DNA of 64,000 bases from Shewanella fidelis ATCC BAA-318. Its GTDB lineage: Bacteria; Pseudomonadota; Gammaproteobacteria; Enterobacterales; Shewanellaceae. The notes beneath the pieces are model-generated. The model searched no databases. It worked only from the letters and a program-made list of their open reading frames with translations, and was not told where the DNA came from. Positions 26,454 to 35,048 of the stretch are shown here, in pieces. Position 1 is the stretch's first letter; every line of letters starts with the position of its first letter. Location: positions 124,001-188,000 of the forward strand of contig NZ_JADX01000010.1 in assembly GCF_000518605.1 (NCBI RefSeq). The letters are read 5' to 3'. Position numbers and translations under genes: made by a program.

Positions 26454-27986
26454 ATGTTAGATAGCGTGAGAAGTATTTGGCAAAATCCAATAGATACTTG
26501 GGAAGATATTAAAGAATCTCTCACGTACTTCTCTGCATCTAGTAAGTTAGATAGCTTGGTTGAGAGCGATGTAGACTCATTATCTATATTCCTTAATTCA
26601 TATCGCCATTATCAAGATAAGTTTACGCTTAAAATATTCTACGAGTATGACGAATCAATTGAATTTTCAAATAATACCACTCCTGAGAAAATCGATGAAA
26701 AACTTGAAAGTTTACGTTATGAAGTCAGAAAATTAGACAATTTTGAAGAATTATCTGTTTCTTTGTCTATTTCTAAACGGTTATCTGAATCAAAAGACAA
26801 AATTCTTCTTGATAACATATACTCCCTAGATGCACTCTCATCATATCTGGAGAGCCTTAGCTTAACAGAGCTTCAAAGTGCTATATCTAAACGTTATGGA
26901 GTCGACGGTGCAAAAGGAGTAGCCCTTATTGGCGACTACAAAACTTCACTGCACACAGACTATTTTCACTTTATATCAAAAGATGAATTTCAAATTGAAC
27001 ACTTAGAGTCTCATTTCAATAAAGTAAGATCAGAAGAAATTCATCGACTAAGAGATTCATTAGGCCATTTTGCAAACGCCTCTGAGTGGTTTTTACTTCC
27101 AGATCACTTCAAGCTAACAGCAACGCAGGAAAATGAGTTTACTTCAATTCAACTCCTTTTTAATGCTCTACATAATGCATATTTAATAAGCTTTTTAAGT
27201 AACTTTTCTATCGTCAATTCCGAAGGCGTACATTACCGCTTAAAAGGACTAAAGGAGATCTCTGGTTCCTATGATTTTGAATCATTAAAACACACTGATG
27301 CGAGTGAGCTGTGGGAGCTGTATTTATGGATTTATGAAGGAAATACAGTTGATAAGATAGGGATTTCTCGTAACATTATTCCTTTACATGCTGAAGACTT
27401 ATTGAGTATAAACTCATCCGCTCTAGCATCTGCATACTCTAGTTTTATCTTGTCTCAAAAAGATGACGTAAAGAGTTATATTGAAACAACAAAAAAGATA
27501 GCCGAGCAGATTCAAGTCACATCTCAAAAGGCAAGTGAGGTAGCAGAAAAAATTGCAAATTCAATTAAGACCGGTGTTCTTGGCGTAACAACATTTGCAA
27601 TATCAACAATACTTTTTAGGCTCTTCACAAAAGGTAGCGAACTGAAGTCATATTCTGACTTGTTTAGTTTTATTGGTTCTCCATTGTTCGTTTCAATGAT
27701 CATATTCGCACTCGCAGTGTTCTCATGTTTGTTTGGCTTGACTTGGTATGAATCTAAACAGGATCAAGCGCGTTTCAAAGAGATGTATAACCAACTTAAA
27801 AAGACATATGAATCAGTGCTAACGACAGACGATCTAGATAACCTACTAGAGAATGATATATATTTTAAAAAAAATTACCTTTTTATCACTAAAAGGAGAA
27901 ATATGTATACTTGGACATGGGTAGCTGTAGTTTCAGCTTCTACAACAATTTTGCTCCTCGCCAGTTGCTATGCCGACAAGTTATAA
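26454..27986 (+). CDS. Large protein of unknown function with C-terminal membrane helices
   Basis: A 510-residue protein that I do not recognise. Residues 1-365 are soluble and mostly helical, rich in Ser, Glu, Leu and Asp. A short coiled-coil-like segment (about 340-370: AEQIQVTSQKASEVAEKIA) leads into hydrophobic helices at about 373-391 and 410-431. A cytoplasmic-looking charged stretch (YESKQDQARFKEMYNQLKK) follows, then a last helix at about 486-505. The topology is a large cytoplasmic sensor or effector held at the inner membrane. The gene starts two bases after the NdpA-like gene and shares its AT-rich composition and codon use, so the pair probably moved together. No enzyme motif is visible. 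Confidence 0.7.
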   Translation: MLDSVRSIWQNPIDTWEDIKESLTYFSASSKLDSLVESDVDSLSIFLNSYRHYQDKFTLKIFYEYDESIEFSNNTTPEKIDEKLESLRYEVRKLDNFEELSVSLSISKRLSESKDKILLDNIYSLDALSSYLESLSLTELQSAISKRYGVDGAKGVALIGDYKTSLHTDYFHFISKDEFQIEHLESHFNKVRSEEIHRLRDSLGHFANASEWFLLPDHFKLTATQENEFTSIQLLFNALHNAYLISFLSNFSIVNSEGVHYRLKGLKEISGSYDFESLKHTDASELWELYLWIYEGNTVDKIGISRNIIPLHAEDLLSINSSALASAYSSFILSQKDDVKSYIETTKKIAEQIQVTSQKASEVAEKIANSIKTGVLGVTTFAISTILFRLFTKGSELKSYSDLFSFIGSPLFVSMIIFALAVFSCLFGLTWYESKQDQARFKEMYNQLKKTYESVLTTDDLDNLLENDIYFKKNYLFITKRRNMYTWTWVAVVSASTTILLLASCYADKL

Positions 27987-28049
27987 GTGATACATCAACC
28001 TTTGCTTCGGCTTAAATTCGGCCACTTTATAGATGCTTTAAGCTTTTTA

Positions 28050-28225
28050 ATTCTTCAACGAGAAGTGATTTAAGCTTTTAGGCCAAGAGCAGCTGCGTAT
28101 TTTTATCAATTTTTCCCATTAAAAAACCCGACACTGTTTCCAGTCTCGGGTTTTTCTATTCTTCTACAAGAAGTGGTTTAAGCTTTTGAGCTATAGACCA
28201 GCAGAGTATTTTTGCTATTTTTGCG
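28050..28225. repeat. Imperfect 67-bp direct repeat flanking a terminator
   Basis: Copy 1 (28050-28116) and copy 2 (28158-28225) begin with ATTCTTC and share GAAGTG-TTTAAGCTTTT; 27 of the first 30 bases agree. The rest matches more loosely but keeps AGCAG and GTATTTTT. A terminator hairpin lies between them. The layout looks like a local duplication at the 3' side of groEL. The whole gap 27987-28332 has no open frame with a ribosome binding site. Confidence 0.65.
28121..28155. terminator. Terminator shared by groEL and the AT-rich gene pair
   Basis: AAAAACCCGA-C-AC pairs with GT-C-TCGGGTTTTT, interrupted by one C-C mismatch. T-runs on both strands allow termination in either direction: groEL from the right and the 26454-27986 gene from the left. 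Confidence 0.8.
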
Positions 28226-28242
28226 CCGGATAAATCGAGTTA

Positions 28243-28299
28243 GTACAAGGCGCTGTGAGCGACGTGTAGTTCACCTACACGAGCGAGCAGCAACGCCGT
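28243..28299. repeat. Palindromic intergenic element downstream of groEL
   Basis: GTGTAG (28264-28269) and CTACAC (28275-28280) form a small hairpin, nested in partly symmetric flanks that read AAGGCG...GAGCG on the left and CGAGCG...CGCC on the right. The pattern resembles the dispersed palindromic units found between genes in Shewanella and other marine gammaproteobacteria; a genome-wide copy count would be needed to confirm this. Confidence 0.5.
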
Positions 28300-28332
28300 A
28301 ATCACCGATTTAGGCCAGCAAAAAAGCAAAAA

Positions 28333-29991
<1,659 letters not shown>

Positions 29992-30065
29992 TTAAATACT
30001 TTTGAAATGCCTGACAAGCCGCCTTTAGCTGGCTCGTCAGTATTGAAAATGTCTAAATGGAGTGA

Positions 30066-30356
30066 TTAGCTCACTACAGCCATTAGATCTGATTCAGAAA
30101 GAATAAGTACTTCTTCACCATCGATTTTTTCTTTCTTCACGCCGTAACCTTCGTTGAAAATTACGATGTCGCCAACTTTAACGTCTAGTGGCTGTACAGT
30201 ACCGTTTTCAAGAATACGTCCGTTGCCTACAGCAAGAACTTCACCGCGGCTAGACTGCTCAGCAGCACTACCTGTTAGCACGATGCCACCAGCTGACTTT
30301 GATTCAACTTCTGAACGCTTAATAATGACACGATCATGTAATGGACGAATATTCAT
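30066..30356 (-). CDS. groS: Co-chaperonin GroES
   Basis: The 96-residue protein starts [14 protein letters not shown] and contains the mobile-loop region [20 protein letters not shown], which binds the GroEL apical domain, then [14 protein letters not shown] and a normal C-terminus. I use the ATG at 30354-30356, with GGAG nine bases upstream; an in-frame start five codons earlier lacks that spacing and would extend the conserved N-terminus. It is the first gene of the groESL operon. Confidence 0.98.
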   Translation of the reverse strand: MNIRPLHDRVIIKRSEVESKSAGGIVLTGSAAEQSSRGEVLAVGNGRILENGTVQPLDVKVGDIVIFNEGYGVKKEKIDGEEVLILSESDLMAVVS

Positions 30357-30472
30357 CGATGGATGCTCCAATTGTATTTATGCCTAAACTTATTTCTGCA
30401 GGCTTTTAAAGATAGTAGCGACTTGGCTGGATTTCAGCATAGGTGAAGCCAAAACCGCCGCTTGATGTTCGA

Positions 30473-30503
30473 TACATGGGGGTCAATCTAGTCAGTTCCA
30501 AGG
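30473..30503 (-). promoter_or_regulatory. Sigma-32-type heat-shock promoter of groESL
   Basis: On the minus strand CTTGGA (30497-30502, compare CTTGAA) is followed after 15 bases by CCCCATGTA (30473-30481, compare CCCCATNT). This matches the known sigma-32 consensus and spacing and lies about 115 bases upstream of the groES start. Confidence 0.75.
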
Positions 30504-30562
30504 CCTATTTACAAAATAAATCCATTTTTTTTAACTCACGCGGGTAAAAATTACGGCTTTCC

Positions 30563-30571
30563 TGCTAGAAT
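30563..30571 (+). promoter_or_regulatory. Possible extended -10 promoter of the MATE-qnr unit
   Basis: TGCTAGAAT fits an extended -10 (TGnTATAAT with one change), 35 bases before the MATE start. No good -35 is visible, which is acceptable for extended -10 promoters. Confidence 0.35.
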
Positions 30572-30605
30572 CGCCCTCCAAGCAAAGACGAGGCAATACT
30601 TCCTT

Positions 30606-31970
30606 ATGCGAGACAGACACGGGCTGCTTTCCCAGCCAATTGGTCGTGTACTGCTAAATATGAGTCTTCCAAACCTGATTGGTATTTTAACCATTCTTGG
30701 GTTCAGTCTCGTTGACACGTTTTTTATCAGTCAGTTAGGTACTGAGTCCCTTGCTGCGATTAGTTTTACCTTTCCAGTTACCCTGATTATTTCAAGCATT
30801 GCCATTGGTATTGGCGCTGGCGTGTCGACCAATCTTGGCCGCCTAATTGGTGCGGGCGAAGCCGATAAAGCGAAAGTGTTTTTGCATGATGCCTTAATGC
30901 TAACCTTTTTGCTGATCGCCTTTATTGGCGTGCTTGGCAGCCTGTTTATTGACCCGCTATTTAGTTTGCTTGGCGCTAACCAAACTAGCTTACCGCTTAT
31001 TCATGACTATATGCTGATCTGGTATTTGGGCGCGCCCTTGTTGGTGCTACTCATGGTTGGTAACCAAGGCTTACGTGCCACGGGGGATACTAAATCTCCG
31101 GCTAAAATCATGATGCTAGCTGCGCTAATTAACCTTATTCTCGACCCGCTGCTTATTTTTGGTATTGGACCATTTCCACGTTTAGAAATTGAAGGCGCCG
31201 CTATTGCAACTGTGGTTTCTTGGGTCGTTGCGCTATCACTTTCAAGCCATTTATTGATTTTTAAACGTCATTTGGTCAGCTTTGTGGCGCCGAATATTGA
31301 GCGACTCAAATGTAACTGGAAACAACTGGCCCATATTGCGCAGCCTGCGGCGGTGATGAACCTGCTCAACCCGCTCGCTAATGCGATTATTATGGCGATG
31401 TTAGCGCGCATCGACCACAGCGCTGTGGCAGCCTTTGGTGCCGGTACGCGACTAGAATCTGTTATGTTGATTGTGGTGATGGCGTTGTCATCAAGCTTAG
31501 TGCCATTTGTGGCACAAAACCTCGGTGCCGGCCAAACTAAACGCGCCCGTAGCGCACTGATGCTATCGCTTAGATTTGTACTGGTGTTTCAAACCTTGTT
31601 GTACTTGCCGCTGCTATTTTTAGCGCAGCCGTTAGCTGAATTATTCAGTAGCGATCCACAAGTGATTGAATGGCTAACCTTCTATATTTTGGTATTGCCA
31701 GCCGCTTATGGTCCGCTGGGGATTGTGATTTTAGTCGCCACCTCACTCAATGCTTATCACCGTCCGATGAGTTCACTTATCTTAAATGTATGTCGGCTGT
31801 TTTTAATCATGTTGCCACTGGCAGCGCTGGGCTCATATTTGGGCGGTGTCAAAGGCTTACTGCTGGCGCTGCCTATTACCAATGCGATTATGGGCATTGC
31901 TTGTTATATTCTTGCCACACGGATCTCAGAACCCGATAAAACCACGATCGTGGTGAGCCAACAGGCTTAA
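30606..31970 (+). CDS. MATE-family multidrug efflux transporter
   Basis: A 454-residue protein with twelve predicted helices in two similar halves. The MATE pattern is clear: LPNLIGILTILGFSLVDTFFISQLG at the start, GAGVSTNLGRLIGAG in the first half, QGLRATGDTKSPAK after helix 4 and the matching second-half stretch NPLANAIIMAMLARI. MATE proteins export cationic drugs, including fluoroquinolones and dyes, against Na+ or H+. The gene is followed 32 bases later by qnr on the same strand, so the two are probably co-transcribed. Confidence 0.9.
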   Translation: MRDRHGLLSQPIGRVLLNMSLPNLIGILTILGFSLVDTFFISQLGTESLAAISFTFPVTLIISSIAIGIGAGVSTNLGRLIGAGEADKAKVFLHDALMLTFLLIAFIGVLGSLFIDPLFSLLGANQTSLPLIHDYMLIWYLGAPLLVLLMVGNQGLRATGDTKSPAKIMMLAALINLILDPLLIFGIGPFPRLEIEGAAIATVVSWVVALSLSSHLLIFKRHLVSFVAPNIERLKCNWKQLAHIAQPAAVMNLLNPLANAIIMAMLARIDHSAVAAFGAGTRLESVMLIVVMALSSSLVPFVAQNLGAGQTKRARSALMLSLRFVLVFQTLLYLPLLFLAQPLAELFSSDPQVIEWLTFYILVLPAAYGPLGIVILVATSLNAYHRPMSSLILNVCRLFLIMLPLAALGSYLGGVKGLLLALPITNAIMGIACYILATRISEPDKTTIVVSQQA

Positions 31971-32002
31971 TCTTTTCGCTTAAATGCAGCTAAGGAGCGC
32001 TA

Positions 32003-32656
32003 ATGCACGCCATTGACCAGATCTTTAATCATCAAGACTTTAGCGATCAAGACTTGCAAGACGCCCGCTTTGAAAATTGCAGCTTTTATCAATGTCGCTT
32101 TAACCATAGTGACTTAACTGACGCCGAATTTATTAACTGTAAGTTTATGGCCAGCGGTGACGACATAGGTTGCGATTTTAGCTACGCCACACTCACCAGC
32201 GCCAGCTTTAAACGCTGTAACCTGAGCATGGCGTTGTTTAAAGGCGCCCGCTGCTACAGCCTTGAACTGCGCGAAACTAACCTGCAAGGCAGTGATTTTA
32301 GCCGCGCCAGCTTTGCCAATTACATAACCCCAAAAAGTTACTTTTGCTCGGCGTATATCACAGGGTGTAACTTGGCTTATGCCGAGTTAGGCGACCTGTT
32401 GCTTGAAGAGTGTGAGCTATTTGATAATCGTTGGCGCGGCGCGAATTTAACCGGCGCATCAATGAAAGGCAGTGACTTAAGTGGCGGCGAGTTTTCACAA
32501 GATCAATGGGGCAGTTTTGCGTTGCAAGGGGCTAATCTCACTCGCATCGAGCTTGAGGGTTTAGATCCACGCGTTGTGGATCTAAAGGGGGTGATGATTA
32601 ATCAATGGCAACAAGAGCAACTGCTTGCACCACTTGGGATTGTGGTGGTTGAATAG
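32003..32656 (+). CDS. qnr: Qnr-family pentapeptide-repeat protein (topoisomerase protection)
   Basis: The 217-residue protein is built of A(D/N)LXX-type pentapeptides forming a right-handed beta helix. From memory it aligns end to end with QnrA (218 residues), including the shared final block QWQQEQLLAPLGIVV. Positions known to matter in Qnr proteins are kept at the same numbers: G56 (hinge between the two helical parts), C72, F114-C115-S116-A117 and L159. Qnr dimers mimic DNA and protect gyrase and topoisomerase IV from quinolones. The ATG follows AAGGAG at five bases. The setting is chromosomal with no mobile element, so this is a resident qnr allele behind a MATE pump. I estimate roughly 60% identity to QnrA but did not compute it. 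Confidence 0.9.
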   Translation: MHAIDQIFNHQDFSDQDLQDARFENCSFYQCRFNHSDLTDAEFINCKFMASGDDIGCDFSYATLTSASFKRCNLSMALFKGARCYSLELRETNLQGSDFSRASFANYITPKSYFCSAYITGCNLAYAELGDLLLEECELFDNRWRGANLTGASMKGSDLSGGEFSQDQWGSFALQGANLTRIELEGLDPRVVDLKGVMINQWQQEQLLAPLGIVVVE

Positions 32657-32675
32657 CTGCTTTACTAGCAGCCAA

Positions 32676-33623
32676 CTAACGATAATATGGTTTAATCGAG
32701 CCGCCTAAATAGGCTTCTGTGCAACAAAGCTGAGTTTGTTCGCACTGCTCAATCGCCTGCATAATATGATCAATAAAACGTTGACTCGCCATGCTGATAA
32801 AGCGGCGCGACGGATAAACTAAAAAACATTTTCCCTCGTATGGCTCCACATGAGGAAACAGCATTTCTAACTCACCACTATCAACATGTGGCTGAGCAAA
32901 AGGCAGCGGCATCATGGAGATCCCTCGTCCTTGAATGGTCGCCTCTAGGCAAGTATCTAACGCGTTAACACACAAGTTGCCTTTTACGGTAATGGTTCTA
33001 TCTTTGCCAAACGGCACATCGTTAAAAATACGCCCGTTTGGATAACGGAATAAGATCGAATTATGCTGCGGTAGATCCTCTGGATCTTGCGGCCGACCAG
33101 CTCGTGCTAAATAACTAGGACTGGCATAAAAATGTACCGTTTCGCTAAATAGATGCCGCGCAACCATCTCGTTTTCATTGAACGAATCTTCGAGCATAAA
33201 AGCTAAGTCGATATTGTTACGGATCATATCTTGCGGCTCGCTGCTAACGATGATCTCAACCGTCAACTCAGGATGCAGATCCATAAAACCGAAGATCGCA
33301 TGGGTGATCATCAAAAGCTCTGGGATCGGGAAGATCAAGATCCGCAAATGACCAGATACCGCCGAGTCTTGGCCATTTAACTCTGATAAAGTTTGCTCCA
33401 GCGTAGCTAATATGCCGCTGGTTTTATCATAAAAATGACTCCCGGATGCGGTTAGTGTCATTGCTCTGCTTTGTCGATGAAACAGCTTAACATTAAGCTC
33501 TTCTTCAAGGGCGTGTAAACGTCGACTCAGGGTTGATTTGGGGAGATTTAATATATCTGCCGCTTCGACTAAACTGCCGGTTTCAACGATACGGTGGAAC
33601 AAAGCAATATCTTCGGTTTTCAT
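32676..33623 (-). CDS. LysR-family transcriptional regulator
   Basis: A 315-residue protein with the N-terminal winged helix-turn-helix of LysR regulators at about 1-60 (LVEAADILNLPKSTLSRRLHALEEEL, LFHRQSRAMTLTASG), followed by a periplasmic-binding-like effector domain (LRILIFPIP, GRGISMMPLPF). The arrangement resembles the CrgA/AaeR-like subgroup. It is divergent from the RND adaptor and pump at 33866-38129 and shares a 242-base control region with them, the usual layout when a LysR protein controls its neighbour. The effector is unknown. It converges with qnr. Confidence 0.92.
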   Translation of the reverse strand: MKTEDIALFHRIVETGSLVEAADILNLPKSTLSRRLHALEEELNVKLFHRQSRAMTLTASGSHFYDKTSGILATLEQTLSELNGQDSAVSGHLRILIFPIPELLMITHAIFGFMDLHPELTVEIIVSSEPQDMIRNNIDLAFMLEDSFNENEMVARHLFSETVHFYASPSYLARAGRPQDPEDLPQHNSILFRYPNGRIFNDVPFGKDRTITVKGNLCVNALDTCLEATIQGRGISMMPLPFAQPHVDSGELEMLFPHVEPYEGKCFLVYPSRRFISMASQRFIDHIMQAIEQCEQTQLCCTEAYLGGSIKPYYR

Positions 33624-33865
33624 TACAACATCTCAATTAAAAATAGACTTTTTTGGCTACTGCCCTGCACCATAAGACTGATTAGTCACGCCAAATGACA
33701 GTTATCCATTAATACTTTGCTCACACAAATTGCGTCAAATCAAGCAAAAGTAGTTTCATTTTTCGGAACTCATGGTTCCACATAATTCCATTTTATTCAA
33801 CAAATAGCCCTGTTATCTTAGCCAACCTAATTTGAAACCTTGCCTTAACAAATGGAAATTGCGTT

Positions 33866-34948
33866 ATGACTAAACTAACGACTTCACTTTCACTGCTACT
33901 TTTAACTGCCATCATTAGTGGTTGCAGCGCCGAGTCTACTGAAGTCGCGCCAACAAGCATTCGACCTGTGAAACTTTTACAAGTTACCGATGCTAATGCA
34001 GGCTCATTACGTACTTTTCCAGCCAAAGTTGCTGCGACTAAGCAAGCTGAGCTGTCATTTAGACTCTCTGGTCACTTAGTTGAATTTGATTTAGTCGAAG
34101 GTCAGCAGGTAAAAAAAGGCGAACTACTGGCTCGTTTAGATAGCCGTGATGCTCGAAATACTTTACTTAATCGTGAAGCTGACTTTGAGTTAGCCAAGGC
34201 TGATTTTAAACGTAAAGGTGAGTTGCTACGCCGCGAGCTGATTTCGCAATCTGACTATGATCTTGCTAGCGCACAGTTAAAGTCAGCTAAAGCCAACCTT
34301 GCCAGCGCGCAAGATCAGCTCAGTTACACTGAACTCACCGCGCCATACGATGGCACTGTGGCTAAGATTGCCATTGATAATTACCAGATGGTGCAAGCGA
34401 ATCAATCGGTATTGGTACTGCAAAAACACAGCGATATTGATGTGGTGATCCAAGTACCTGAGTCATTAGCCGCTAACGTAACCCAGTTTAATCCTAATGC
34501 GATTACTCAACCAATAGTGCACTTTGCCAATAATCCAAGCGTGGCTTATGCCGCCAAGCTAAAAGAGCACTCCACCCAAGTGACTCCGGGCACCCAAAGT
34601 TATGAAGTGGTATTTACCCTACCGCGTCCAAATAATATGACGGTGCTGCCGGGAATGAGTGCCGAGCTCACTATGGATATTGCCCAAAGCAAAGCGCGTA
34701 ATGTCACCACGGTATTGCCAGCCAGTGCAATTACTAAACGTGATAGCGACGGCCAGCATATCGTGTGGGCTTATAACCCAGAGCTGGGCAAGGTTAACCA
34801 ACATCAAGTGACTCTAGGTAAAGTCACCACTGACGGTATTGAGATTGTTAGTGGGATCAGTGTTGGTGATCAAATCGTGGTCGCAGGTGTGCAGTACCTT
34901 GCTGAAGATCTGCAGGTTAAGCCGCTACGTTGGCAGCGTGGCGTGTAA
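33866..34948 (+). CDS. RND efflux periplasmic adaptor (membrane fusion) lipoprotein
   Basis: A 360-residue protein with a lipobox (ISGC, Cys near 23), a lipoyl/barrel-sandwich region (ELSFRLSGHLVEFDLVEGQQVKKGELLARLD), an alpha-helical hairpin (about 100-140: LAKADFKRKGELLRRELIS, YDLASAQLKSAK), the returning lipoyl half (APYDGTVAKI) and a beta-barrel domain. It bridges the inner-membrane RND pump and an outer-membrane channel. It is the first gene of the efflux unit and lies 100 bases upstream of the pump. No TolC-like gene is present, so an unlinked channel is probably used. Confidence 0.92.
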   Translation: MTKLTTSLSLLLLTAIISGCSAESTEVAPTSIRPVKLLQVTDANAGSLRTFPAKVAATKQAELSFRLSGHLVEFDLVEGQQVKKGELLARLDSRDARNTLLNREADFELAKADFKRKGELLRRELISQSDYDLASAQLKSAKANLASAQDQLSYTELTAPYDGTVAKIAIDNYQMVQANQSVLVLQKHSDIDVVIQVPESLAANVTQFNPNAITQPIVHFANNPSVAYAAKLKEHSTQVTPGTQSYEVVFTLPRPNNMTVLPGMSAELTMDIAQSKARNVTTVLPASAITKRDSDGQHIVWAYNPELGKVNQHQVTLGKVTTDGIEIVSGISVGDQIVVAGVQYLAEDLQVKPLRWQRGV

Positions 34949-34961
34949 GCTGACGCTAGCT

Positions 34962-34976
34962 CCCCCCCCTTTTTTT
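34962..34976 (+). repeat. Homopolymer tract C8T7 between adaptor and pump genes
   Basis: Eight C are followed directly by seven T, 13 bases after the adaptor stop. Long mononucleotide runs are prone to slippage. It lies outside both reading frames, so any effect would be on transcription or mRNA structure. Confidence 0.8.
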
Positions 34977-35003
34977 CGACTGCTTTAATCGCCTTTATTG
35001 TGT

Positions 35004-35023
35004 CAAAGCGCGTGCGCGCTTTG
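35004..35023 (+). promoter_or_regulatory. GC-rich perfect palindrome upstream of the RND pump gene
   Basis: CAAAGCGC and GCGCTTTG pair around GTGC, forming a stable 8-bp stem 25 bases before the pump ATG. No T-tract follows, so it is not an ordinary terminator. It may be an RNA hairpin or a dimeric operator. Confidence 0.5.
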
Positions 35024-35048
35024 GCCTTGCTTTACAAGAGATTGACCA

